From NCBI GenBank assembly GCA_051653625.1, contig JBOFWM010000088.1, positions 1 through 15,943 on the forward strand: 15,943 nucleotides of DNA, read 5' to 3'. The DNA is from SFDP01 sp051653625. Lineage in GTDB: Bacteria; Bacillota; Clostridia; Lachnospirales; Lachnospiraceae. The position numbers and the translations under genes were made by a program. The notes beneath the pieces are model-generated. The model ran no database searches, was not told the DNA's origin, and saw only the letters and a program-made list of their open reading frames with translations. The stretch's first letter is position 1; every line of letters starts with the position of its first letter. Positions 1 through 7,927 of the stretch are shown here, in pieces.

Positions 1-377
1 CGATAGCTACAGATCTTGGAACATATAATGATTATACAATTTCTTGCTTAGAAGGGATGGATATGCTTTATTTAGAAGCAAATCATGATGTAAATATGTT
101 ACAAGTAGGCGCATATCCTTATTATTTAAAACAAAGAATTTTAGGAGATAAAGGTCATTTAAGCAATGAATTATCAGCAAAATTGTTGACAAAATTAGTT
201 CATAGAAATTTACAAGGTGTTATGTTGGGACATTTAAGCAAAGAAAATAACATCCCAGAATTGGCATATGAAACAGTTCGAGTTGAGCTTATGATGGCAC
301 AAGAGAATAATCAAATATCATTTCCGATTTACGTTGCAAATAAAAATTGTGTCTCTAATATGATACATATTGCATAA
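1..377 (+). CDS. WalJ/YycJ-type MBL-fold metallo-hydrolase, C-terminal part
   Basis: The frame is open from base 3 to the TAA at 375-377, so this is the 3' end of a gene entering from the left; the Met codon at 57 is internal. The roughly 124 visible residues carry the C-terminal signatures of the YycJ/WalJ branch of the metallo-beta-lactamase fold: a TDLGTY stretch, then LEANHDVNML, with the His-Asp pair typical of this fold, then LKQRILGDKGHLSNE, which is nearly diagnostic of the family. These proteins are thought to be metal-dependent hydrolases or exonucleases acting on DNA; in Bacilli the gene lies in the walRK locus. No walRK gene is visible here. The N-terminal HxHxDH metal site lies outside the window. 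Family assignment is firm; the exact reaction is not known from sequence. Confidence 0.85.
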   Translation, partial: IATDLGTYNDYTISCLEGMDMLYLEANHDVNMLQVGAYPYYLKQRILGDKGHLSNELSAKLLTKLVHRNLQGVMLGHLSKENNIPELAYETVRVELMMAQENNQISFPIYVANKNCVSNMIHIA

Positions 378-383
378 TTGTAT

Positions 384-412
384 TTGAAATTTCATAAAAA
401 AAGTTGTAGAAT
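384..412 (+). promoter_or_regulatory. Predicted sigma-A promoter of the ACT/DUF711 operon
   Basis: TTGAAA (384-389) and TAGAAT (407-412) are separated by exactly 17 bases, each matching the vegetative consensus at 5 of 6 positions. The site begins just after the stop of the upstream hydrolase gene and about 38 bases before the ACT-protein start, so it would give that pair its own transcript. In AT-rich DNA such matches also arise by chance. Confidence 0.5.
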
Positions 413-449
413 AAAAAAATATATTATAGAAGCGAGAGGAGAATACGTA

Positions 450-722
450 ATGAAAAAAACAATCATTACAGTAGTAGGGAAAGATACAGTAGGAATAATT
501 GCGAAAGTTTGCACATATTTAGCGAATGAGGAAATTAATATTTTAGATATATCACAAACAATTGTACAAGATTATTTTAATATGATGATGATTACAGATA
601 TGAATGATATAAAGAAACCGTTTGGCGATGTTGCAGATGAATTAGCTACACTTGGAGAAGAAATAGGTGTAATTATTAAATGCCAAAGAGAAGATATTTT
701 TCAAAATATGCACCGTATATAG
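450..722 (+). CDS. ACT-domain protein (UPF0237 family)
   Basis: A 90-residue protein that is almost entirely one ACT domain (residues 4 to about 80). Visible family features are the opening VVGKDTVGIIAKV strand-loop-helix, which in ACT domains forms the small-ligand and dimer interface, the NILDISQTIVQDYFNMMM segment, and a closing VIIKCQREDIF strand. ACT domains usually bind amino acids; the ligand of this stand-alone family is not established. I chose ATG 450 because AGAGGAG lies 8 to 9 bases upstream and the product then starts as the family does. An in-frame upstream extension back to 378 has no ribosome site and adds a lysine-rich tail unlike the family. The gene ends 30 bases before the DUF711 gene, a pairing conserved across many Firmicutes and other bacteria, which suggests that the ACT protein regulates or senses for its partner. 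Confidence 0.88.
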   Translation: MKKTIITVVGKDTVGIIAKVCTYLANEEINILDISQTIVQDYFNMMMITDMNDIKKPFGDVADELATLGEEIGVIIKCQREDIFQNMHRI

Positions 723-752
723 TGAGATATAGAAAAAAGAAAGAGGAAATTC

Positions 753-2117
753 ATGTTAAATATATTTGAAGTAGCAGAAACAAATAAAATGATTGAAAAA
801 GAAAATCTTGATGTTAGAACAATTACATTGGGAATTAGCTTGTTAGATTGTATTGATTCAAATATTGATGTTATAAATGAAAAAATATACAATAAAATTA
901 AAAATGCAGCAAGGGAATTAGTGAAAACTGGAGATGAAATAGGAAAAGAATTTGGAATTTCTATTGTAAATAAGAGAATTTCAGTTACACCAATTGCTTT
1001 AATTGGAGGTGCTGCATGTAAAACAACAGAAGACTTTGCATCAATTGCAGTTACTCTTGATAAAGTTGCAAAAGAAGTAGGTGTTAATTTTATTGGAGGA
1101 TATTCTGCACTTGTTTCAAAAGGAATGACACCAGCTGATAAATTACTTATTGAATCTATTCCACTTGCATTATCAAAAACAGAAAGAGTGTGTAGTTCTA
1201 TAAATTTAGGTTCTACAAGAACTGGTATCAATATGGATGCTGTGAAATTAATGGGTGAAATTGTAATAAAAACAGCGGAAGAGACAAAAGAAATCGATTC
1301 ATTAGGCTGTGCAAAATTAGTTGTATTTTGCAATGCACCAGATGATAATCCATTTATGGCAGGAGCATTTCATGGTGTTACAGAACCGGATATGGTAATA
1401 AATGTTGGCGTAAGTGGACCGGGAGTTGTTAAGACTGCTCTTGAAAAGGTTCGAGGAGAAAGTTTTGAAATATTGTGTGAAACAATTAAAAAGACTGCTT
1501 TTAAAATTACAAGAGTTGGTCAATTGGTTGCACAAGAAGCATCAAAAAGAATGGGAATTCCATTTGGAATTATTGATTTATCATTGGCCCCAACACCAGC
1601 AATTGGAGATAGTGTAGCAGATATTCTTTGTGAAATGGGATTAGAATATGCAGGCGCTCCTGGGACAACGGCGGCTCTTGCATTGTTAAATGACCATGTA
1701 AAAAAAGGTGGTGTAATGGCATCATCTTATGTTGGTGGATTAAGTGGTGCATTTATACCTGTAAGTGAAGATCAAGGTATGATAGATGCGGTTGTGGCAG
1801 GCGCATTAACGCTTGAAAAATTAGAGGCAATGACATGTGTTTGTTCTGTAGGACTTGATATGATTGCAATTCCAGGGGATACAAAAGCAACTACAATTTC
1901 TGGGATTATTGCAGATGAATTAGCAATTGGTATGATCAATCAAAAAACAACAGCAGTACGTATTATTCCAGTAATAGGAAAAAGTGTTGGTGAAACAGTA
2001 GAATTTGGTGGATTATTAGGATATGCGCCAATTATGCCAGTGAATAATTATTCATGTGCTGATTTTATCAACAGAGGTGGTAGAATACCAGCTCCAATTC
2101 ACAGTTTTAAAAATTAA
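753..2117 (+). CDS. PFL-like DUF711 (UPF0210) family protein
   Basis: A 454-residue protein of the UPF0210/DUF711 family, full length for the family. Its fold is related to pyruvate formate-lyase and anaerobic ribonucleotide reductase, but no enzymatic activity has been demonstrated that I know of. Recognisable conserved stretches are GGYSALV (about 115-121), PFGIIDLSLAPTPAIGDSVA (270-289), GAPGTTAALALLNDH (301-315), SYVGGLSGAFIPVSED (325-340) and a Cys-Val-Cys at 362-364 in AMTCVCSVGLDM. No C-terminal glycyl-radical loop of the PFL type is seen. GAAAGAGGAAA lies 5 to 10 bases before ATG 753. The gene follows the ACT-domain gene by 30 bases and is probably co-transcribed with it. No signal peptide or clear membrane segment; likely cytoplasmic. 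Long reading frames on the opposite strand here are shadows. Confidence 0.9.
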   Translation: MLNIFEVAETNKMIEKENLDVRTITLGISLLDCIDSNIDVINEKIYNKIKNAARELVKTGDEIGKEFGISIVNKRISVTPIALIGGAACKTTEDFASIAVTLDKVAKEVGVNFIGGYSALVSKGMTPADKLLIESIPLALSKTERVCSSINLGSTRTGINMDAVKLMGEIVIKTAEETKEIDSLGCAKLVVFCNAPDDNPFMAGAFHGVTEPDMVINVGVSGPGVVKTALEKVRGESFEILCETIKKTAFKITRVGQLVAQEASKRMGIPFGIIDLSLAPTPAIGDSVADILCEMGLEYAGAPGTTAALALLNDHVKKGGVMASSYVGGLSGAFIPVSEDQGMIDAVVAGALTLEKLEAMTCVCSVGLDMIAIPGDTKATTISGIIADELAIGMINQKTTAVRIIPVIGKSVGETVEFGGLLGYAPIMPVNNYSCADFINRGGRIPAPIHSFKN

Positions 2118-2153
2118 TAAAAAATAATATAATGGGATAAAGGAGGAGAAAAA

Positions 2154-3044
2154 TTGGCTAAAATATTAGTTGTTGATGATTCGAAATTAATTTTAACTGT
2201 AATGGAGAAGATTTTAAGTCCATATTATGAAGTATTTTTGTGTGAAAGTGGAGTGAAAAGTATTGGACTTGCTAGAGATATTGAACCAGACTTAATCATA
2301 TTAGATATTGAAATGAAAGATATGGGAGGACTTGAAGTAATCGTTGAATTAAAGCGTAACGAATATACAACGAATATTCCTGTTATATTTTTGACTGGAT
2401 TAGCGGATAGTGAAACAGAAGAAGCTGGATTTTTATTAGGAGCTGCAGATTATATTGTAAAACCTGTGCTAGAAAATATTGTTCGTGTACGAGTAAAAAA
2501 TCAAATTGATTTATATAAATATCGTAAGCAGTTAGAGTATCAATTAAATATTGATCCTTTAACAAATATTAACAATAAACGTGCCTTTGAAGATGCATTT
2601 AAAAAGGGTTATAAATTAGCAACAAAATTAGGTGGTTCGATTTCTTTAGGATTATTAGATATTGATTTCTTTAAACGTGTAAATGACACATATGGTCACT
2701 TAATTGGAGATCGAACTTTAACTGCTGTAGCACAAATTTTATACCGTATCGTTAAAAAACATGGTGGTAGATCTTTTCGTATAGGTGGAGAAGAGTTAGC
2801 ATTTATGTTTACCGATATATCAAAAGAAGAAGTGATAAAAATTGCGGAGGAAATACGAATTGCAATTTATGAAGAGAAAATTGAAAATATGGAATCTGAT
2901 GTTTGTCCATATTTGACGGTTAGTATTGGTGGAATTACAACAGAAAGCGGTTTTAAATTATTAAAAAGTGAAGTGTTCATAGCAGCGGATGAAAATTTGT
3001 ATAAAGCAAAACAAAATGGAAGAAATAATGTACAATGGACATAA
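2154..3044 (+). CDS. Response-regulator diguanylate cyclase (REC-GGDEF)
   Basis: A 296-residue two-domain protein. Residues 1 to about 120 are a CheY-like receiver with the acidic pair D8/D9, phospho-acceptor D51 (in LIILDIEM), T81 and K103 (IVKP), so phosphorylation control looks intact. A short linker leads to a GGDEF domain (about 132-296) that starts with the family's DPLTNINNKRAFED and has the signature as RIGGEEL at 209-215, plus SIGGIT and the closing ADENLYKAKQNGRN. It should convert two GTP to cyclic di-GMP. The signature has Glu for the third residue, which is tolerated, and Leu for Phe at the end, which is unusual. No RxxD product-inhibition site precedes it; the equivalent position reads HGGR. 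The start is TTG 2154, supported by AAGGAGGAG just upstream and by MAKILVVDDS as the expected receiver N-terminus. No histidine kinase gene is adjacent. Confidence 0.92.
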   Translation: MAKILVVDDSKLILTVMEKILSPYYEVFLCESGVKSIGLARDIEPDLIILDIEMKDMGGLEVIVELKRNEYTTNIPVIFLTGLADSETEEAGFLLGAADYIVKPVLENIVRVRVKNQIDLYKYRKQLEYQLNIDPLTNINNKRAFEDAFKKGYKLATKLGGSISLGLLDIDFFKRVNDTYGHLIGDRTLTAVAQILYRIVKKHGGRSFRIGGEELAFMFTDISKEEVIKIAEEIRIAIYEEKIENMESDVCPYLTVSIGGITTESGFKLLKSEVFIAADENLYKAKQNGRNNVQWT

Positions 3045-3046
3045 TA

Positions 3047-3089
3047 AATAAGAATCCATCCTAATTTTGGGATGGATTCTTATTATATG
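3047..3089 (+). terminator. Hairpin, probable weak terminator after the cyclase gene
   Basis: A perfect 15-bp inverted repeat, AATAAGAATCCATCC at 3047-3061 and its complement at 3070-3084, with an 8-base loop. It starts 3 bases after the cyclase stop. The tail is AT-rich (TATTATAT) rather than a clean T run, so termination may be partial. The 3' arm ends close to the ribosome site of the next gene at about 3090-3096. Confidence 0.6.
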
Positions 3090-3100
3090 GAAAGGAATAT

Positions 3101-5425
3101 ATGAAAGAGAACATTTATAAAACAATAGAAGAAATATTTGACCACTTAGATTTTTTGTTTGAAGAGAAAAAAATAGAAGAAATAGAACCATTTCTTCAAG
3201 AACAATTAGAAAATGGAATAAAAGAAGAGAAAATAGAATTTGTAATTCCGATTGTGAATGAATTAATTGGATTTTATAGAGATACAAGTCAATATGAAAA
3301 AGCATTATTTTATTGTAAAGATATTCTTACGTATATGAATTCAAAGGGATTAGAAAATACAATTCATTATGCAACTACATGTTTAAATATTGCAAATGCA
3401 TATAGAGCAGCTGGAAAATGGGATATGTCGCATGAATTTTATGATAAAGTTTCTTTAATTTATAAGCAGTTATTAACAGATGATGATGTGTTGTGGGCGA
3501 GTTTTCATAATAATTTGAGTTTGCTATATCAAGAAATGAATGATTTCAAAAATGCAGTTTGTGAATTGAAAAAAGCAGAAAATATTATAAAAAAATATAA
3601 TGATCCTATTAAGCTAGCTACGACGTATAGTAATTTGGCAGCATCATTGCTTCAAATTAACGAAGTAGAAGAAGCAAAACAATATATTGAACAATCAATT
3701 TCTATTTATGTTCAGGATGGAGAACGAGATTTTCATTATGGTGCTGCTTTAAGTGTAATCGGGGAATTAATGTTTCGCCTTAATAAGTATGAAGAAGCAA
3801 AAATGTATTATAAAAAATCATTGAATGAAATTAAACTTCATATTGGAGAAAATGAAAATTATCAAAGAACAATGGAGAATTTACGTATAGTAGAAAAACT
3901 TCTTGAAGAGAATAAAGAGAAGTTGGCTTATGAAATGCTTTATGATTTTTATGAAGAATATGGTAGGCCTATGATTTGTAATAAGTTTCCCGAGTTTATT
4001 AATAAAATAGCAATTGGTAGAGTGGGATATGGATCGGAATGCTTTGGGTTTTCTGATGAATATTCTATGGATCATGATTTTGGACCAGGTTTTATGATGT
4101 GGGTAACAAAAGAAACTTATCATAAAATTGGAGAGGAACTAGAATTAGAATATAATAATCTTCCAATGACATTTCGAGGAATTAAAAGGCAAGAAATGTA
4201 TATGGCCAAAGGACGATATGGAGTGCATATTATTGAAGACTTTTACAGAGAATTATTAGGAACAAATACAATTCCTTACAAGGAAGAAGAGTGGGAGTGC
4301 ATTCAAGATGAAAATTTAGCACTTGCAACAAATGGGTGTGTACTTGTAGATGAGGAACAAATATTTTCTCATATTAGAGAACACTTATGTTCTTATTATC
4401 CAGAAAAGGTGTGGAAAAAGAAAATGGCAACACAATTATCTTATTTTTCACAGTATGGACAATATAATTATGAGCGTATGTTGAAAAGAGGGGATTATAT
4501 TACATCATCGATGTGTATTCAGAAATTTACAGAAACTACTCTTAAATTATTGTATCTATTAAATAAAAAATATTATCCTTACTATAAATGGTTGTATAAG
4601 GGAACATCTAACTTAGAGGATTATAATATATGTTCCCATTTAATAAGCATTCAAAAGACTTCTATTTTCGAACAAGAAAAGATCGTAGAAGAAATTGCTA
4701 TTATAGCAAAGAAGATAAGACATCAATTAGATGTATTAGGCTTAATTATGGAAAAGGAAGATGATTATTTAGAACATTATTCTTTAGAGATGATACAAGA
4801 GTTGAAAAAAGAAGCATACGTAGATGAAATTGTTTCTTATGAATTTAGTGAATTTGATCATGTGAAAAATATAGGTGGGCGTGCTAGTTGTCAAGATGAT
4901 AGAAGTACTTTTTCTATTATGCGCAAAAGTCAGTATTTAACTTGGCCATCTTCGTTGATTCTTTTGTATTTAGAGGATTTGAAAAAAGCTACAAAAGTTG
5001 GATGGAATTTAATTACGGAAAAATATGCTAGAATGATGGAGACAACTGCTCATGAAGAATTTTTAGAATTAAAAGATCAATTACCAGTTCTTTCAAAAGA
5101 AAAAATATTGATTATTGAAGAAATTGTAAAAATACAACTACAGTGGATGGAGGAGTTTGCTGAATATTATCCTAATATGGCACAGAATTGCAGAGTAATC
5201 TATACAAAAGATGATTCGAAAGAAGAGACATCTTTTGAAACATATTTAAGAGGAGAGCTATCAACATATTCTGATCAAACATTAGAACAATATGGCAGAT
5301 TTATTGTTTCCTACTTAACAAATAATAAAAATCTTACAAAGGATATTATGAATCATACTGCAAAACTTTATGGATATAAAAATTTGGAAGATGCAGAAGA
5401 AAAATTAGCAAAGTTTTCACAATAA
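3101..5425 (+). CDS. TPR-DUF4037-DUF4125 protein of unknown function
   Basis: A 774-residue, apparently cytoplasmic protein in three parts. Residues about 1-285 are helical tetratricopeptide-like repeats (for example TTCLNIANAYRAAGKWDMSHEFY, split here only by eye, about 92-114, and YSNLAASLLQINEVEEAKQY, 176-195), a protein-binding scaffold. Residues about 290-560 match DUF4037, a nucleotidyltransferase-like domain, with GYGSECFGF at 309-317 and the acidic SMDHDFGPGF at 322-331, which resembles the GS...DxD core of the polymerase-beta-like transferases. Residues about 570-774 match DUF4125, with NIGGRASCQDD at 590-600 and MRKSQYLTW at 607-615. The combination suggests transfer of a nucleotide onto a partner held by the TPR part, but no substrate is known and I do not assign a function. 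GGAAAGGA precedes ATG 3101. The upstream cyclase gene may share its transcript; the downstream gene is convergent. Confidence 0.85.
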   Translation: MKENIYKTIEEIFDHLDFLFEEKKIEEIEPFLQEQLENGIKEEKIEFVIPIVNELIGFYRDTSQYEKALFYCKDILTYMNSKGLENTIHYATTCLNIANAYRAAGKWDMSHEFYDKVSLIYKQLLTDDDVLWASFHNNLSLLYQEMNDFKNAVCELKKAENIIKKYNDPIKLATTYSNLAASLLQINEVEEAKQYIEQSISIYVQDGERDFHYGAALSVIGELMFRLNKYEEAKMYYKKSLNEIKLHIGENENYQRTMENLRIVEKLLEENKEKLAYEMLYDFYEEYGRPMICNKFPEFINKIAIGRVGYGSECFGFSDEYSMDHDFGPGFMMWVTKETYHKIGEELELEYNNLPMTFRGIKRQEMYMAKGRYGVHIIEDFYRELLGTNTIPYKEEEWECIQDENLALATNGCVLVDEEQIFSHIREHLCSYYPEKVWKKKMATQLSYFSQYGQYNYERMLKRGDYITSSMCIQKFTETTLKLLYLLNKKYYPYYKWLYKGTSNLEDYNICSHLISIQKTSIFEQEKIVEEIAIIAKKIRHQLDVLGLIMEKEDDYLEHYSLEMIQELKKEAYVDEIVSYEFSEFDHVKNIGGRASCQDDRSTFSIMRKSQYLTWPSSLILLYLEDLKKATKVGWNLITEKYARMMETTAHEEFLELKDQLPVLSKEKILIIEEIVKIQLQWMEEFAEYYPNMAQNCRVIYTKDDSKEETSFETYLRGELSTYSDQTLEQYGRFIVSYLTNNKNLTKDIMNHTAKLYGYKNLEDAEEKLAKFSQ

Positions 5426-5460
5426 AAAAGCCGCACTAGGGCTTTTTTATTTGTTTTTTT
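5421..5460. terminator. Bidirectional terminator between convergent genes
   Basis: AATAAAAAAGCC (5421-5432) pairs perfectly with 5440-5451 around a 7-base loop, giving 12 bp with a CC/GG core. The A-rich arm on one side and the T-rich arm on the other give a U run in either direction, so it can stop both the TPR gene and tmcAL. It overlaps both genes' 3' ends: the plus-strand stop is in the left arm and the minus-strand stop (5436-5438) lies in the loop. Confidence 0.85.
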
Positions 5461-6668
5461 AATTCATGTGTAAATGTAGTTTCAAATTTTAAAGATTGTA
5501 TACTAGAGTATATATTAGATGAAATGATATCTTTTGATAACATTTCTTTTCCGCACTCTGTAAGAAGAGCATGTGCTTTAGATACTTTAGAAATTAGAGG
5601 AATACAAGAGCTTTTCTTAATTGCTTGCATTAAGGATGTTGCGGATGGATTCAATCCTAAAATTCTGGCATAATGGATAAAAGGCTCATTTAAAAAAGTA
5701 GAAGCATGATTAGTTGTTATATTTAAAAGAATATGACTAAGACAACGACTGATTCTTGAATGTGTAATATCTTTTGTTTTTAATAAATTACAAAATTGAT
5801 CAAAGGATTGAAAATAATTCAAATGATTGGATATTCTGTCCGAAATACTTTGCGAAACATCAAAATATTTTGTATAACCAAAAGGTTCTTCTTCTACTAA
5901 TTTATAAAGCAGTAGGGAGGAAAAATCATTTGGATAAATAGGATATGTTTTATTATAATTTTCAGATAGTAAGGTATAAACATTAGAGGGAACGTGTTCT
6001 TTTAATGTTTCGAACGTCCCATTCGATAATTCTGAACGTATAGAAGTTGCGGATGATAAAACTCCTAAAGTATTTAAAGTTTTATCATGATAATTATTTG
6101 CAATACGATTTATTGTATAGGGTGTTATTTGGCTATTGCAAAGAAGTAAAGATTTGCAATATTCAATTCCTAATATATTGTTTGGAGAATGTAAAAAGGA
6201 AGAAGGCAGATTTTTAAAAAAATATTCAAGTGTTTTTGATCGAGCAAGAGGAAAAGAATTTCCTTTGGCCAGATTTTCTTGCAGTAACATTTGATATTCC
6301 TTGGGTTCGGTTAACAAAAAAGAAGAAATTTCTCGAATAATATTAATATCTCCTATTTCGCTTCCAAAACATAAAGAATCAATTACACCCAAAGAATTTA
6401 ACAAAGAAATGCTGCCAAGTGAAAAATAATCAGCACTACTAGTAGCATAAAAAGTAGGAAGTTCAAGAACTAAATCAGCTCCATTTTCTAGAGCCATTTG
6501 GGCACGAGTGTATTTGTCTATAATAGCAGGAGTACCACGTTGGGTAAAGTTTCCACTCATAACAATCACACAGTAGTCCGCATTTGTTATTTTTTTTGAT
6601 TCTTCAATGTGATACTTATGACCATTATGAAAAGGATTATATTCTGTAATTAAACCAACTACCTTCAT
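5436..6668 (-). CDS. tmcAL: tRNA(Met) cytidine acetate ligase TmcAL (YlbM)
   Basis: A 410-residue protein of the YlbM/DUF795 family, close to the usual 390-410. TmcAL makes N4-acetylcytidine at the wobble position of elongator tRNA-Met, activating acetate with ATP rather than using acetyl-CoA. The N-terminal nucleotidyltransferase domain is plain: GLITEYNPFHNGHKYH with the HxGH motif at 14-17, MSGNFTQRGTPAI at 37-49, DLVLELPTFYATSSADYFSLG at about 65-85 (key residues the ELP and SSADYF), then CFGSE at 100-104. The C-terminal region is less conserved, as in the family. ATG 6668 has AAGGAG (complement of 6677-6682) 8 bases upstream. The gene is divergent from pta, which often neighbours it in Clostridia. 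The final codons, for IKKP, lie inside the shared terminator hairpin. Confidence 0.94.
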   Translation of the reverse strand: MKVVGLITEYNPFHNGHKYHIEESKKITNADYCVIVMSGNFTQRGTPAIIDKYTRAQMALENGADLVLELPTFYATSSADYFSLGSISLLNSLGVIDSLCFGSEIGDINIIREISSFLLTEPKEYQMLLQENLAKGNSFPLARSKTLEYFFKNLPSSFLHSPNNILGIEYCKSLLLCNSQITPYTINRIANNYHDKTLNTLGVLSSATSIRSELSNGTFETLKEHVPSNVYTLLSENYNKTYPIYPNDFSSLLLYKLVEEEPFGYTKYFDVSQSISDRISNHLNYFQSFDQFCNLLKTKDITHSRISRCLSHILLNITTNHASTFLNEPFIHYARILGLNPSATSLMQAIKKSSCIPLISKVSKAHALLTECGKEMLSKDIISSNIYSSIQSLKFETTFTHELKKQIKKP

Positions 6669-6711
6669 GGGGACAGCTCCTTAAAATTTGATTTTTAATT
6701 TTGTTACTATA

Positions 6712-6740
6712 AAAATACCATGAATTAAAGTTTGACACAA
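6712..6740 (-). promoter_or_regulatory. Possible tmcAL promoter
   Basis: Read on the minus strand, TTGTGT (complement of 6735-6740) and TATTTT (complement of 6712-6717) are 17 bases apart, with TGG directly before the -10, an extended -10 arrangement. Both boxes are weak matches, so this is tentative. It would start transcription about 35 bases before the tmcAL start codon. Confidence 0.3.
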
Positions 6741-6837
6741 GTAATAGAACTATTTTTTGTCTATAAAAAATAGAAAATGTAAGTGGTTACATATAGGCTT
6801 TGTTTGTGATTTTGTACAATTTTTTAAATAAAAATCC

Positions 6838-6866
6838 TTGTGATTCTAATATTGATTCGATATAAT
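6838..6866 (+). promoter_or_regulatory. Predicted sigma-A promoter of pta
   Basis: TATAAT (6861-6866) is a perfect -10 box, with TTGTGA (6838-6843) as a 4-of-6 -35 box at the optimal 17-base spacing. It would start transcription about 25 bases before the pta start codon and carry pta and yceD to the terminator at 8456-8488. Confidence 0.6.
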
Positions 6867-6898
6867 TGAAGAAACATACAAAATGAATAGGGGAAAAT

Positions 6899-7900
6899 AT
6901 GGGATATATAGAAATTATTAAAGATAAAGCAAGACAAGATATTAAAACAATTGTATTGCCAGAAACAAATGATAAGAGAACATTGATTGCAGCTTCACAC
7001 ATAATTGAAGAAGGTATTGCAAAGATTATTATGATTGGAAATGAAGAAAAAATATTAGATGGAGCAAGATGGTTAGAAGTTGATTTAACAGGTGTAACTA
7101 TTGTTGATCCAAAGACTACAGAAAAAATGGAAGAGTATGTATCTTTGTTATATGAAACAAGAAAAGCAAAAGGAATGACAACTGAAAAGGCAAGAGAAAT
7201 CTTACTAAATGATTATTTGACATTTGGAGTTGTTATGGTAAAGGCAAATGATGCAGATGGAATGGTAGCAGGAGCTTGTCATGCAACGGCAGCTGTACTT
7301 AGACCATCGTTGCAAATTTTAAAAACGGCACCAGGTGTAAAATTAGTATCAGGATTTTTCATTTTAGATGTGCCAGATTGTACCATGGGAGAAAATGGGA
7401 CATTTTTATTTGCAGATTGTGGATTGAACCAAGATCCAACAGCAGAAGAATTAGCAGCAATTGCAGATACATCTGCAAAAAGTTTTAAATCTTTAGTAGG
7501 TGCGAAACCTATTATTGCTATGCTAAGTCATTCTACAATGGGTAGTGCAAATCATCCACTTGTTAATAAAGTGGTAGAAGCAACAAGAATTGCAAAAGAA
7601 CAATATCCAGGATTAACAATAGATGGGGAATTACAAGCAGATGCTGCCTTAGTTCAAACGGTAGCAAAATCAAAAGCTCCAGATAGTGAAGTTGCAGGGA
7701 AGGCAAATGTTCTGATTTTCCCAAATCTTGACTGTGGAAATATTGGATATAAATTAGTACAAAGATTGGCTAAGGCAGAGGCGTATGGACCAATGTTACA
7801 AGGAATTGCAAAACCTGTAAATGATTTATCAAGAGGATGTTCTTGGGAAGATATTGTTGGTGTTGTTGCATTAACAGCAGTACAAGCACAACTTGTTTAG
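6899..7900 (+). CDS. pta: Phosphate acetyltransferase
   Basis: Phosphotransacetylase of 333 residues, the usual length of the short single-domain form in Firmicutes. It interconverts acetyl-CoA and acetyl phosphate; with acetate kinase this yields ATP in fermentation. Family features run throughout: IVLPETNDKRTL near the N-terminus (about 19-30), ACHATAAVLRPSLQI (about 126-140), MLSHSTMGSANHP (about 210-222), DGELQADAAL (about 243-252) and NVLIFPNLDCGNIGYKLVQRL, whose core is FPNLDCGNIGY. ATG 6899 follows AGGGGA by about 5 bases. The gene order tmcAL-pta-yceD is that of Clostridia, but acetate kinase (ackA), often the next gene, is not between pta and yceD here: only 27 bases separate them. 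Cytoplasmic. Confidence 0.96.
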   Translation: MGYIEIIKDKARQDIKTIVLPETNDKRTLIAASHIIEEGIAKIIMIGNEEKILDGARWLEVDLTGVTIVDPKTTEKMEEYVSLLYETRKAKGMTTEKAREILLNDYLTFGVVMVKANDADGMVAGACHATAAVLRPSLQILKTAPGVKLVSGFFILDVPDCTMGENGTFLFADCGLNQDPTAEELAAIADTSAKSFKSLVGAKPIIAMLSHSTMGSANHPLVNKVVEATRIAKEQYPGLTIDGELQADAALVQTVAKSKAPDSEVAGKANVLIFPNLDCGNIGYKLVQRLAKAEAYGPMLQGIAKPVNDLSRGCSWEDIVGVVALTAVQAQLV

Positions 7901-7927
7901 GAAGGAATGCTCCTACGGGAGAAACAT

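Noticed and set aside
378..449. N-terminal extension of the ACT protein to 378
   Set aside because: No ribosome site precedes it, it would abut the previous stop and overlap the predicted promoter, and the extension is unlike the family.
701..1333. A 210-codon open frame on the minus strand
   Set aside because: It lies antisense to the well-conserved DUF711 gene, resembles no protein family, and has the low-complexity Ser/Ile-rich composition typical of a shadow frame.
6732..6737. Perfect TTGACA as a -35 box for pta
   Set aside because: No acceptable -10 box occurs 16-18 bases downstream; the TATAAT at 6861 with TTGTGA is better placed.
6750..6773. Inverted repeat CTATTTTTT / AAAAAATAG between tmcAL and pta
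   Set aside because: The stem is almost entirely A-T with a 6-base loop, expected by chance in this composition, and it is not next to a gene end.
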